In this document: positions 41,790-50,930 of the stretch, one piece after another | Numbering within the stretch: position 1 is the first letter of the stretch | Layout: each line of letters opens with the position of its first letter | DNA from: Lachnospiraceae bacterium | Lineage (GTDB): Bacteria > Bacillota > Clostridia > Lachnospirales > Lachnospiraceae | DNA length: 64,000 nt | Assembly (NCBI GenBank): GCA_015056735.1 | Contig: SVFT01000004.1 | Location: forward strand, 62,001-126,000 | Direction of reading: 5' to 3' | Notes under the pieces: generated by a model | Databases searched by the model: none | Seen by the model: only the letters and a program-made list of their open reading frames with translations | What the model was told of the DNA's origin: nothing | Translations under genes and position numbers: made by a program

Positions 41790-42896
41790 TTATTTCAGTT
41801 TTGCCAGCATCATCTGCAGCACATGCGCTGCGTACTGATTGAACAGGATGCGGTCTTTTTTCATATCCTCCGTAAGTTCAAAGAAGAGTTCCTTGGATCC
41901 GTATTCGCGCTTGAAATAAGGGCTGAACAGATCGCTCCATTGCTGTAGAAACGTGGAATGCTTTCTGGTGTAGCAGTTGGATGCTTTTGCCTGTACACGA
42001 TGATCCTTATCGACAAACGATGCGATCGATTTGTGCATGGCCACGTCTTCAACTGGAAGGTAGTAGTAATCCTTGTAGTCTGAGTAGAAGTATTTCATCT
42101 CTTCTTCATAGAGCGGTACGCGAAGGATCCCTTCGGATCCTTCCGCGCTGAAACTGCATCCGTCTGTCGATGCAGTGATCTTCTTAACAAGTGCATTCGG
42201 AAGGCGCAGCTTCATGTAGAGCTCACATTTTTGATCACCGTTTATATCGCTGTAGTAATTAGCCTGAACTTTTTTTACTTTGATCTCTTTGGAAAAAAGA
42301 TCACTGTATGCAAGAATCGGTAAAAGCTGAAGCATACCGGCTATATCATCAGCATTATGGCCGATGATATAGCAGAATTTCTCGCCGTCCGGCTGCGTTG
42401 TGTACGAATGATACATGCTGATCAGCTGACCGCCGTCAAACGGGTCCGTTCGGTTAATACCAAGAAACTGCTCAACGGTCTTTTGCTTGCAGTTTATTAG
42501 GCCAAGAAATCCTTTGATCGCAGAAGTACGTTGATACAGGTCGATCCCTTTGAAAGCTGCCAGGGAAGAAGAGATACCGTGCTCTTTACATTTTTCTTCG
42601 ATAAAAGGGATGTCGAAATGATTCCCGTTGAAATGGATGAAATATTGGTAATTTTTTGAAAAGTTTAGAAAACTCTCGATCACTTCTTTTTCGGAGGAGC
42701 GGGTGTCTGCGAACCACTGGATCGTATGCCACTTATTATCCTGAAAGTATACGCATCCGATCAGATATAAAACGGCGTTTCTGGCAGTAAAACCGGTTGT
42801 TTCTATGTCCAGGAACAGGACCTTCTCCAAGGGACAGATATCGTCCAGAGGATACGCTATGGATACTTCGTCAAGGGTCTTTTGGATCGTTTGCAT
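41790..42896 (-). CDS. RNase H-like 3'-5' exonuclease domain protein (YprB family)
   Basis: A 368-residue protein whose N-terminal half is an RNase-H-like/DEDD exonuclease domain: LFLDIETTGFTARNAVLYLI holds the first acidic pair, FIHFNGNHFDIPFIEEKCKE the second Asp, and YIIGHNADDIAGMLQL the last. This matches the ribonuclease_H_2 (YprB C-terminal) family. The C-terminal 170 residues have no domain I can name. It is the only gene on the minus strand in the first 51 kb and stands alone between a shared terminator and the rnf upstream region. Confidence 0.82.
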   Translation of the reverse strand: MQTIQKTLDEVSIAYPLDDICPLEKVLFLDIETTGFTARNAVLYLIGCVYFQDNKWHTIQWFADTRSSEKEVIESFLNFSKNYQYFIHFNGNHFDIPFIEEKCKEHGISSSLAAFKGIDLYQRTSAIKGFLGLINCKQKTVEQFLGINRTDPFDGGQLISMYHSYTTQPDGEKFCYIIGHNADDIAGMLQLLPILAYSDLFSKEIKVKKVQANYYSDINGDQKCELYMKLRLPNALVKKITASTDGCSFSAEGSEGILRVPLYEEEMKYFYSDYKDYYYLPVEDVAMHKSIASFVDKDHRVQAKASNCYTRKHSTFLQQWSDLFSPYFKREYGSKELFFELTEDMKKDRILFNQYAAHVLQMMLAKLK

Positions 42897-43067
42897 GACG
42901 CTCTCCTCATGTGGTTAATATTTGTTAAATTATTGTTATAATCATAGCATATTTTTGAAAATACCAGTAGTATTTTATTGAAAAAAATAGTATGATTAAT
43001 TAGATATCGATTATCAACAATTGATGATCGACATACGTTTTGAAGAGAAGAGAGAGGGGTAAGAAAA

Positions 43068-44384
43068 ATGGCAAAATTGACATTTCCCGGTGGAATTCAT
43101 CCGTACGACGGAAAAGATTTGTCAAAAGATAAGCCGATCACTGAGATTTTGCCAAAAGGTGATCTTGTTTATCCGTTGTCACAGCACATTGGCGCACCCG
43201 CTACTCCCATCGTACAGAAGGGAGACCGTGTATTGACCGGTCAGAAGATCGCTGAAGCAGGCGGTTTTGTTTCCGCGCCGATCTACGCGACCGTGTCCGG
43301 TACTGTAAAGGCGATCGAGCCGCGCAGGATCGTTACGGGTGATAGCGTGATGAGTATCATTGTGGAAAACGACGGCCAGTACGAGGAAGTGGAGTATGCA
43401 CCTGCTGATCCTGATGCATTGTCCAAAGAAGAGATCATCGGCAGGATCAAAGAGGCCGGCGTAGTCGGTATGGGTGGTGCCGGATTCCCGACACACGTAA
43501 AGCTGTCTCCGAAAGAGCCTGAGAAGATTGAATATGTGATCGCGAACTGCGCGGAATGTGAGCCGTATCTGACAAGCGATTATCGTCGTATGATCGAGAA
43601 TCCCGAGCTTTTGGTTCAGGGCCTGCAGTGCATTTTGAAGCTTTTTGATAATGCACGCGGTATCCTCGCCGTTGAAGACAATAAGCCGGATGCGATCGAG
43701 GCATTAAAGAAAGCAGCAAGCGGTATCGACAGGATCGAAGTAAAGGCACTGAAGACCAAGTATCCGCAGGGAGCTGAACGTCAGCTCATCTATGCTGTTA
43801 CGGGCAGAGAGATCAATTCCTCCATGCTGCCGGCAGATGCAGGCTGCGTGGTTGACAATGTAGACACGATCGTATCCATCAACCAGGCTGTCAGAGAAGG
43901 CAAGCCTTTGATGCATCGTATTGTAACTGTAACGGGTGATGCGATCGCAGATCCAAGAAACTTTATCGTACGGATCGGAACCAACTATAAGGAACTGATC
44001 GAAGAAGCAGGCGGATTCAAACAGGATCCCGTAAAAGTTGTTTCAGGCGGTCCGATGATGGGCTTTGCTCTGTTCGGGCTTGATGTGCCGACAACAAAGA
44101 CCTCATCTGCGCTTCTTTGTATGACACACGATGAAGTGTCCGATCATGAACCCAGTGCCTGCATCAACTGCGGCAGATGCGTGGAAGCATGCCCTGAGCG
44201 TCTTCTTCCGAGTAAACTTGCTGATTTTGCAGAGCATGGCGATATGGACAAGTTCAAAGCTTATGACGGTATGGAGTGCGTAGAATGCGGTTCCTGCAGT
44301 TATGTATGTCCTGCCAAGAGACAGCTGACGCAGGAGATCAAGTCCATGCGTAAGACAGAACTTGCCAACAGAAAGAAAAAGTAG
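43068..44384 (+). CDS. rnfC: Ion-translocating ferredoxin:NAD+ oxidoreductase subunit C
   Basis: A 438-residue peripheral subunit that docks NADH/ferredoxin electrons to the Rnf complex. Glycine-rich FMN/NADH-binding region GMGGAGFPTHVKLSP is followed by ECEPYLTSDYRRMIENP. Two [4Fe-4S] motifs close the protein: CINCGRCVEACPERLLPSK and CVECGSCSYVCPAKRQ. It starts the six-gene rnfCDGEAB operon. The 171 bases upstream are AT-rich, with TTGAAA at 42978 but no convincing -10. Confidence 0.96.
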   Translation: MAKLTFPGGIHPYDGKDLSKDKPITEILPKGDLVYPLSQHIGAPATPIVQKGDRVLTGQKIAEAGGFVSAPIYATVSGTVKAIEPRRIVTGDSVMSIIVENDGQYEEVEYAPADPDALSKEEIIGRIKEAGVVGMGGAGFPTHVKLSPKEPEKIEYVIANCAECEPYLTSDYRRMIENPELLVQGLQCILKLFDNARGILAVEDNKPDAIEALKKAASGIDRIEVKALKTKYPQGAERQLIYAVTGREINSSMLPADAGCVVDNVDTIVSINQAVREGKPLMHRIVTVTGDAIADPRNFIVRIGTNYKELIEEAGGFKQDPVKVVSGGPMMGFALFGLDVPTTKTSSALLCMTHDEVSDHEPSACINCGRCVEACPERLLPSKLADFAEHGDMDKFKAYDGMECVECGSCSYVCPAKRQLTQEIKSMRKTELANRKKK

Positions 44385-44395
44385 GAGGTAGAGCA

Positions 44396-45331
44396 ATGAG
44401 TGATTTGATGAAAGTATCATCCAATCCGCATATCCGTGCCAAGGCTACGACGGGAAGCATTATGGCTTCAGTTCTCGCCGCATTACTTCCTGCATCGGCT
44501 TTCGGCGTATATAATTTCGGATTTCATGCACTGCTTTTGATCGTGATCACGGTCGCTTCCGCAGTGTGTACAGAATATTTGTTTGAGAAGGGCATGAAGA
44601 AGCCCATTACCATAACGGATTTTTCCGCAGCGGTAACGGGACTTTTACTCGCACTGAACCTTCCGCCCAATGCACCGTGGTGGATCGGCCTCATCGGCGG
44701 CGTTTTTGCGATACTTGTCGTAAAGATGATCTTCGGCGGCCTTGGTCAGAACTTTATGAACCCGGCGCTTGGCGCGCGTTGCTTCCTGTTGATCTCGTTT
44801 ACATCCATCATGACCAATTTTGATTGTGATGCCTATACAGGTGCAACTCCTCTGGCGGCTTTAAAATCCGGTGAATCCGTGAATATCATGAATATGATCC
44901 TTGGCAAGACGAGCGGTACGATCGGCGAGACTTCCATGATCGCGATCGTTTTGGGCGCTTGTATCCTGATCATGCTCGATATCATCGACCTCAGGATCCC
45001 GGGAACTTATATCGTAACCTTTGTGATCTTTATCACACTTTTTGGCGGGCACGGTTTTGATAAAGCGTTCATTTCCGCTCATCTGGCAGGTGGCGGTCTG
45101 ATGCTCGGTGCATTTTTTATGGCGACCGATTATGTTACAAGACCGATCACTGTTAAAGGGCAGTATGTGTTTGGAGCATTCCTTGGCATTATGACCGGTA
45201 TTTTCCGTCTCTTCGGACCCGGCGCCGAGGGCGTTTCCTATGCGATCATCATCGGTAACCTTCTTGTTCCTTTGATCGAGAAATACACCCTTCCGACAGC
45301 ATTTGGCAGAAAAGGAGGGAAGAAAGCATGA
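44396..45331 (+). CDS. rnfD: Rnf complex subunit D
   Basis: A 311-residue multi-helix membrane subunit. The covalent-FMN threonine lies in YTGATPLAALKSG, and NQN-like GGLGQNFMNPALGARCF and MATDYVTRPITVKGQ are characteristic. It contributes to ion passage across the membrane. Its stop overlaps the rnfG start. Confidence 0.95.
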   Translation: MSDLMKVSSNPHIRAKATTGSIMASVLAALLPASAFGVYNFGFHALLLIVITVASAVCTEYLFEKGMKKPITITDFSAAVTGLLLALNLPPNAPWWIGLIGGVFAILVVKMIFGGLGQNFMNPALGARCFLLISFTSIMTNFDCDAYTGATPLAALKSGESVNIMNMILGKTSGTIGETSMIAIVLGACILIMLDIIDLRIPGTYIVTFVIFITLFGGHGFDKAFISAHLAGGGLMLGAFFMATDYVTRPITVKGQYVFGAFLGIMTGIFRLFGPGAEGVSYAIIIGNLLVPLIEKYTLPTAFGRKGGKKA

Positions 45332-45930
45332 GTAAGATGTTAAAAGATGCGGCGATCCTCTTTGCCATCACGGTCATTGCGGGTGCAGTCCTCGGTTTTG
45401 TATATGACATCACAAAAGCACCGATCGCGGAGCAGGATGCAAAAGCAAAGGCTGCAGCGTGTAAAGAAGTATTTGCGGACGCGGCTGATTTTAAACTTGT
45501 AAGCGATGATGAAGCTTCAATGAGTGAGACTGCGGCTGCGGCCGGTTATAAGGCAAGGATCAATGAAGTGATGGAAGCACTTGATGCTTCCGGCAATAAG
45601 CTTGGTTATGTTCTTACCGTTACTTCCAAAGAAGGTTTTGGCGGTGACATCAAGTTTACGGTCGGTGTTCAGAACGACGGAACCGTGAACGGTATGTCCA
45701 TTTTGTCCATCTCAGAGACGGCCGGCCTTGGTATGAAAGCGGGAGATGTTCTCGTACCGCAGTTTAGAGACAAGAAAGTACCGATGTTCTCTTATACAAA
45801 GACAGGCGCAACGAGCGATGATCAGATCGATGCGATCAGCGGTGCGACGATCACGACCAATGCGGTTGTCAATGCAATGAATGCAGGTCTGAATTATGTT
45901 CAGACGCAGTTGGGAGGTGGCGCACAATGA
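45328..45930 (+). CDS. rnfG: Rnf complex subunit G (FMN-binding)
   Basis: A 200-residue protein with one N-terminal helix and an extracytoplasmic FMN-binding domain. The covalently flavinylated threonine is in DAISGATITTNAVVNA. The segment GFGGDIKFTVGVQNDGTVNG is typical. Its stop overlaps rnfE by ATGA. Confidence 0.95.
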   Translation: MSKMLKDAAILFAITVIAGAVLGFVYDITKAPIAEQDAKAKAAACKEVFADAADFKLVSDDEASMSETAAAAGYKARINEVMEALDASGNKLGYVLTVTSKEGFGGDIKFTVGVQNDGTVNGMSILSISETAGLGMKAGDVLVPQFRDKKVPMFSYTKTGATSDDQIDAISGATITTNAVVNAMNAGLNYVQTQLGGGAQ

Positions 45931-46637
45931 ATAAAGCCGGTGAAAGATTACTGAACGGCATTGTGAAAGAAAACCCCACCTTTGTTCTGATGCTCGGTAT
46001 GTGTCCGACACTTGCCGTTACAACATCTGCGATCAACGGTCTCGGTATGGGCCTTTCCACAATGGTTGTTCTGGCACTCAGTAATGCGTTTATCGCAATG
46101 CTTCGTAATATTATTCCTGATAAGGTTCGTATCCCGGCGTTCATCGTCGTAATCGCATCCTTTGTAACGGTTGTACAGATGCTCCTGCAGGCCTATGTGC
46201 CTTCGATCTATGCAGCACTCGGAATCTACATTCCGCTGATCGTTGTAAACTGTATCATTTTAGGTCGTGCGGAAGCATATGCTTCCAAGAATCCGATCAT
46301 TCCGTCTCTTTTCGACGGTATCGGTATGGGTCTCGGCTTTTCCGTAGCGCTGACGATTATTGGCGCTGTTCGTGAGCTGATCGGTGCCGGTGAATGCTTC
46401 GGCGTACGTATCATGCCGGAATCTTATGTTCCTTGCAGCATCTTCATTTTGGCACCCGGTGCGTTCTTTGTTCTTTCCGTTCTGGTAGCGATCCAGAATA
46501 AAGTGAAGATCGCAGGCGAGAAAAAGGGCAAAGATATGTCCAAGATCGGTTCCGGCTGCACTGCAGACTGTCTGCATTGTATGGAAAGCGGTTGTGCTGA
46601 CAGAACAGCACCCGCAGCAGAGAAGGAGGGTGAATAA
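45927..46637 (+). CDS. rnfE: Rnf complex subunit E with a C-terminal cysteine cluster
   Basis: A 236-residue membrane subunit with six helices and the expected NPTFVLMLGMCPTLAVTTSA and VVNCIILGRAEAYASKNP, whose Cys in each half-helix binds the intramembrane [2Fe-2S] shared with RnfA. After the last helix is a soluble tail with four cysteines, C211, C215, C218 and C223 (C-x3-C-x2-C-x4-C), not needed in the basic RnfE fold. Confidence 0.93.
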   Translation: MNKAGERLLNGIVKENPTFVLMLGMCPTLAVTTSAINGLGMGLSTMVVLALSNAFIAMLRNIIPDKVRIPAFIVVIASFVTVVQMLLQAYVPSIYAALGIYIPLIVVNCIILGRAEAYASKNPIIPSLFDGIGMGLGFSVALTIIGAVRELIGAGECFGVRIMPESYVPCSIFILAPGAFFVLSVLVAIQNKVKIAGEKKGKDMSKIGSGCTADCLHCMESGCADRTAPAAEKEGE

Positions 46638-46639
46638 GA

Positions 46640-47227
46640 ATGGAAGTATCAGCTAGAGAGCTCCTTATTATCCTCATTAGCTCCAGTTTGGTAAGCAACG
46701 TAGTCCTGAGCCAGTTCCTTGGTCTTTGTCCGTTCCTTGGCGTTTCCAAGAAGGTTGAGACGGCTGCCGGCATGGGTACTGCGGTTATCTTCGTTATCAC
46801 GCTTGCATCGCTTGTTGCCGGTGTGATCTATAAGTTTGTATTGATCCCGCTGAACATCGAATACCTGCAGACGATCGTATTTATCCTTGTGATCGCTGCA
46901 CTGGTTCAGTTTGTTGAGATGATCCTGAAAAAATATGTTCCAAGCCTTTATACAGCTCTTGGCGTATATCTTCCTCTGATCACAACCAACTGTGCAGTTC
47001 TTGGTATCGCTCTTGTGAACGTTCAGAAGGATTACGGCATTTTCACAGGTGTTGTCAACGGTTTTGCAACAGCTGTAGGTTTTACGATCTCGATCGTTTT
47101 GCTTGCCGGTATCCGTGAAAAGATGGAATATAATGATATCCCCGAATCCTTTAAAGGAATGCCGATCGTGCTTGTTACTGCAGGCTTGATGGCGATCGCA
47201 TTCTGCGGATTCTCCGGATTGTTATAA
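46640..47227 (+). CDS. rnfA: Rnf complex subunit A
   Basis: A 195-residue membrane subunit homologous to RnfE, with LVSNVVLSQFLGLCPFLGVS and PLITTNCAVLGIALVN supplying the two cysteines for the shared intramembrane iron-sulfur site. It begins two bases after rnfE. Confidence 0.95.
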   Translation: MEVSARELLIILISSSLVSNVVLSQFLGLCPFLGVSKKVETAAGMGTAVIFVITLASLVAGVIYKFVLIPLNIEYLQTIVFILVIAALVQFVEMILKKYVPSLYTALGVYLPLITTNCAVLGIALVNVQKDYGIFTGVVNGFATAVGFTISIVLLAGIREKMEYNDIPESFKGMPIVLVTAGLMAIAFCGFSGLL

Positions 47228-47242
47228 GGAGGGAGACAAAAG

Positions 47243-48034
47243 ATGAGTATTACTGGAATTTTGATCGCTACCGCGATCGTCGGCGGCGTCGGTTTGTTCA
47301 TCGGTCTTTTCCTCGGCGTGGCAGCCATCAAATTTGAGGTAAAAGTTGATGAGAAGGAAGAAGCCGTTCTTGCGGCACTTCCCGGGAATAATTGCGGTGG
47401 CTGCGGTTTTGCGGGCTGTTCCGGACTTGCGGCAGCGATCGCCAAAGGCGAAGCGCCTGTCAACCAGTGTCCTGTAGGCGGGGAACCGGTTGCAAATAAG
47501 ATTGCCAAGATCATGGGTGTGGAAGCGGAAGCCGGTGCTCGTAAAGTTGCCTTTGTAAAGTGCCAGGGTGACTGTGACAAGACAACTGTTGATTATGAGT
47601 ATCATGGCACACAGGATTGCGCGATGCTCTCGTATGTCCCGAATGGTGGTCCCAAGAGCTGCAATTACGGTTGTCTCGGCGGCGGGAACTGCGTGAAAGC
47701 ATGTCCTTTTGATGCGATCCACGTTGTAAACGGCGTTGCTGTTGTCGATAAGGAGGCGTGTAAAGCCTGCGGCAAATGTGTTGCTGCGTGCCCGAAGAAT
47801 CTGATCGAGTTGATCCCGTATGATGCAAAGCATATGGTCGCATGCTCCTCCAAGGATAAAGGCCCTGTTGCAATGAAGGCTTGCCAGACTGCATGTATAG
47901 CATGTACACTTTGCGCAAAGAATTGTCCGAATGAAGCGGTTATCATTGAAGATAACCACGCAAGGATCGATTACGAGAAGTGTACGGGATGTGGTGTCTG
48001 CAAAGAGAAATGCCCGAAAAAAGCGATCCTGTAA
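47243..48034 (+). CDS. rnfB: Rnf complex subunit B (ferredoxin-like)
   Basis: A 263-residue electron-entry subunit. It has an N-terminal membrane anchor, the Fe-S motif NNCGGCGFAGCSG closing at a later Cys in NQCPVGG, and several ferredoxin-type clusters: GNCVKACPFDAIHVV, CKACGKCVAACPKN, CIACTLCAKNCPNEAV and CTGCGVCKEKCPKKAIL. It takes electrons from reduced ferredoxin, which in this organism may come from Bcd/Etf bifurcation. It is the last gene of the rnf operon. Confidence 0.95.
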   Translation: MSITGILIATAIVGGVGLFIGLFLGVAAIKFEVKVDEKEEAVLAALPGNNCGGCGFAGCSGLAAAIAKGEAPVNQCPVGGEPVANKIAKIMGVEAEAGARKVAFVKCQGDCDKTTVDYEYHGTQDCAMLSYVPNGGPKSCNYGCLGGGNCVKACPFDAIHVVNGVAVVDKEACKACGKCVAACPKNLIELIPYDAKHMVACSSKDKGPVAMKACQTACIACTLCAKNCPNEAVIIEDNHARIDYEKCTGCGVCKEKCPKKAIL

Positions 48035-48069
48035 ATTTATTCGAGAATATAGTATAATCAGAGTAACTG

Positions 48070-48116
48070 AATCCCGCTTAACGAATGATGATTCATCCGT
48101 AAAGCGGGATTTTTTC
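48070..48116 (+). terminator. Rho-independent terminator after rnfB, possibly an attenuator for the next operon
   Basis: AATCCCGCTT (48070-48079) pairs with AAGCGGGATT (48102-48111) followed by TTTTT. A TATAAT at 48053 just before it could start a transcript that includes the hairpin in its leader. Confidence 0.75.
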
Positions 48117-48134
48117 AGAGATGCGGGTGATAGG

Positions 48135-49445
48135 ATGCTGGATGAAAAAGACAAAACCGAAGCATACGAAGTGGCGCAGCGTGTCATGAACTTTGCCAAG
48201 AACACGATACTGATGCGGTATCGCTTCTTTCATCGTGCTTTATCCCGTCTTTCGATTAATGCGGATGATGCGGAGCCTTCTTACCGCTTTACGGACTCTA
48301 CACTGACCTATAATCCGAAAAGGCTTCTTCTTGATACACTCGACGAACCGAATTATGCGGTCCATCTTTTGCTTCATTGCATGTTTCATGCGCTTTTCAT
48401 GCATGGATCTGCAAGACAGAGTGATGCATCCGATTATTGGGAATTAGCAACCGACATCGCTGTCGAAAATGTGATCCTGCAGCTTGGATTTAAAGACGCA
48501 TCGCTTAAACGTGATACGCAGGCACAGATGCGGATCGGTAAGCTTTCCAAGTGGATCCGTAAGATGACGGCGCAGGGAATTTACAGAGAATTTCTTGTCA
48601 ACGGCATCTCGGATGATGCAATGGAAGAGTATCTTGCGCTTTTTTCCATGGATCGATATGTAAAACACACTGCAGAAGATTCGGATACGATCGAGATCAG
48701 TGAGCAGGACTGGAAGAACATCACACGTAAGGTCAAAACTGAAGTCCGTCATTTTAAGAACGGCTCCGGTATGCCGGAAGATTTCCTTTCCAATATGCAG
48801 GAGTCATTGAAGGAGAAGCAGGATATTGAAGCGATCTTAAAGACGTTCGCCGTGCGAGGCGAGGAGATCAAAGTGAATCCGGATGAATTTGATTATATTT
48901 ACTATTCATACGGACTTAAACTGTACGGAAAAGTACCGCTGATCGAACCGCTTGAATATGCCGAGATCAATAAAGTCCGCGATTTTGTGATCGCGATCGA
49001 TACGTCTGCTTCTGTCAGTGAAACTCTGGTGCGCGATTTTATTCGCAAGACGTTTCGCATCCTTCATACAGAGGACAGTTTTTCGTCTGAAATCCGCGTG
49101 CATCTGATCCAATGCGATGCCGAGATCCGCGATGATGCGATTATTAAGAGTACAGCTGACCTGGACGCATATTTTGACAGATTTAGCGTAAAAGGATACG
49201 GTGCAACCGATTTTCGGCCGGTCTTTGATCATGTGGATGATCTGGTCCGAAAAGGCGAGCTGGATCGCTTGAAGGGGCTTATCTACTTTACGGACGGTTA
49301 TGGCGTCTACCCGTCTTATCCGCCCGGTTATGATGTTTTGTTTGCCTTTATCGGCCGGGATGAAGAGCGTCCGGATGTTCCGAACTGGGCGAGTACAGTT
49401 TTCATGGATCCTGAAGAAGCGAAGGAGTATGCGAATGAACATTAG
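48135..49445 (+). CDS. VWA-like protein with a degenerate metallopeptidase-like N-terminal domain
   Basis: A 436-residue protein of the DUF2201 (VWA-like) family. The N-terminal domain contains HCMFH (81-85) where relatives show a zinc-peptidase-like HExxH, so the catalytic Glu is replaced by Cys. The C-terminal half is a von Willebrand A-like domain with MIDAS-type DTSASVS, GYGATDF (Thr) and YFTDGYG (Asp). Proteins of this type work with MoxR-family ATPases, and one follows with an 11-base overlap. The start ATG 48135 has only a moderate ribosome binding site. Function in the cell is unknown; assembly or metal insertion into a client is the usual proposal for such pairs. Confidence 0.8.
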   Translation: MLDEKDKTEAYEVAQRVMNFAKNTILMRYRFFHRALSRLSINADDAEPSYRFTDSTLTYNPKRLLLDTLDEPNYAVHLLLHCMFHALFMHGSARQSDASDYWELATDIAVENVILQLGFKDASLKRDTQAQMRIGKLSKWIRKMTAQGIYREFLVNGISDDAMEEYLALFSMDRYVKHTAEDSDTIEISEQDWKNITRKVKTEVRHFKNGSGMPEDFLSNMQESLKEKQDIEAILKTFAVRGEEIKVNPDEFDYIYYSYGLKLYGKVPLIEPLEYAEINKVRDFVIAIDTSASVSETLVRDFIRKTFRILHTEDSFSSEIRVHLIQCDAEIRDDAIIKSTADLDAYFDRFSVKGYGATDFRPVFDHVDDLVRKGELDRLKGLIYFTDGYGVYPSYPPGYDVLFAFIGRDEERPDVPNWASTVFMDPEEAKEYANEH

Positions 49446-50916
49446 AGATGCAAAAGAGTTTATCAAGAATACCGTTTCCATCTATCTTGCAAAGGATCGT
49501 TTCGGTGAATACAGGATTCCGATCATGAATCAAAGGCCGATCTTTCTGCTCGGCGCTCCCGGTATCGGAAAAACGGCGATCATGGAACAGATTGCAGAAG
49601 AGCTTGACCTTGCGCTCGTCAGCTATTCGATGACACATCATACGAGACAGTCTGCACTGGGGCTCCCTTTTATCAGTGAGAAAAACTATGGCGGGAAAGA
49701 CTACAGTGTATCGGAATATACGATGAGTGAGATCCTCGCAACGGTTTATGATACGATTGACCGTAGCGGTCACAAAGAAGGAATCCTGTTTCTGGATGAG
49801 ATCAACTGTGTGTCGGAGACATTGTATCCGTCTATGCTTCAATTTCTTCAGTACAAAACATTCGGACGTCACAGCGTTCCGGACGGATGGGTTGTTGTAA
49901 CGGCCGGCAATCCGCCCTCGTTTAACAGATCGGTTCGTGAATTTGATGTTGTTACGCTCGACAGATTGAAGGTTCTCGAGATCGATCCCGATTACGGTGC
50001 GTGGAAAGAATATGCCTCTGATCACGGCGTTCATCCTGCGATCATTGGATTTCTTGAAAATAATAAGGATTATTTTTATAAGATCGAAACAACGGTCAGC
50101 GGCAAGAAATATGTAACTGCCAGAGGGTGGGAAGATCTCAGTACGATGCTTCTGCTCTACGAAGAAAAGGGGCTTCCCGTATCCGATGCATTGATCGTTC
50201 AGTATATCACGCAGACGGAGATCGTATCCGAATTCTTTGCATATTATGAGCTTTACAATACATATAAACAGATCTATCAGATCGGTAAAGTTCTGGAAGG
50301 GGACAGCGATCCGGCATTGGATGAAAAGATACGCACCGCGCAGGTGGATGAGCGTCTGATGCTGACTTCTGTTTTGACCGACACAGTCAAAGCAAAGCTC
50401 GCGGTTACATTGGAACGGTATGATGATCTTGCCGCGATCAAATCTGTACTTGCAAGGTTACAGGATTCGAAGGACCCTCTTGAAGAGATCACAGGGGAAA
50501 TCGACAGAAGAAGAGTCGCGATGGAGAAGATGTCAGCTTCAGCAACGCTGACATATGAAGGAAAGTTAAAATACAATCGTATACATTCTATTTTGACAGA
50601 ACTATCCGATCTGATCAGAGAAAGCGGTGCTTTTGAACCTGCAAAAGAACGTTACGGCACCATGATAGGCGAGCTGAAAGAAGAAGTGATGCTTCGCGAG
50701 CAAATGCTTAAATGCTTATTTGACTTTTTAAAAACGCAATTTGGGGAAGAGAGTAATGAACTGCTTTTAGCAGTAACAGAGCTTACGTATCATACTGCTT
50801 GTACCCGTTTCTTCAGTATATTCGGATCCGGGCAATACGAGCAGCATGCGAAGCTTCTTTCCGTTAAAGACAGCAAGGAAGAATTGCGCCGTTCGATCGA
50901 TCAGCTGAATCTTTGA
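49435..50916 (+). CDS. MoxR-family AAA+ ATPase
   Basis: A 493-residue AAA+ ATPase. Walker A is LGAPGIGKTA (near residue 39), Walker B ILFLDEINC (near 122), sensor-1 VVVTAGNPPSFN, with an arginine-rich VVTLDRLKVLEI later, all typical of MoxR/dynein-related ATPases. The last 200 residues are helical and low in recognised domains. The start ATG 49435 has GAAGGAG upstream and overlaps the VWA gene end. It probably acts with that protein as a chaperone pair, comparable to RavA-ViaA. Confidence 0.85.
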   Translation: MNIRDAKEFIKNTVSIYLAKDRFGEYRIPIMNQRPIFLLGAPGIGKTAIMEQIAEELDLALVSYSMTHHTRQSALGLPFISEKNYGGKDYSVSEYTMSEILATVYDTIDRSGHKEGILFLDEINCVSETLYPSMLQFLQYKTFGRHSVPDGWVVVTAGNPPSFNRSVREFDVVTLDRLKVLEIDPDYGAWKEYASDHGVHPAIIGFLENNKDYFYKIETTVSGKKYVTARGWEDLSTMLLLYEEKGLPVSDALIVQYITQTEIVSEFFAYYELYNTYKQIYQIGKVLEGDSDPALDEKIRTAQVDERLMLTSVLTDTVKAKLAVTLERYDDLAAIKSVLARLQDSKDPLEEITGEIDRRRVAMEKMSASATLTYEGKLKYNRIHSILTELSDLIRESGAFEPAKERYGTMIGELKEEVMLREQMLKCLFDFLKTQFGEESNELLLAVTELTYHTACTRFFSIFGSGQYEQHAKLLSVKDSKEELRRSIDQLNL

Positions 50917-50930
50917 TTAAGAGGATGATT

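Noticed and set aside
42897-43067. A riboswitch or divergent regulatory RNA between the nuclease gene and rnfC
   Set aside because: The gap is AT-rich with small dyads only. I found no conserved riboswitch core and no clear promoter for rnfC.
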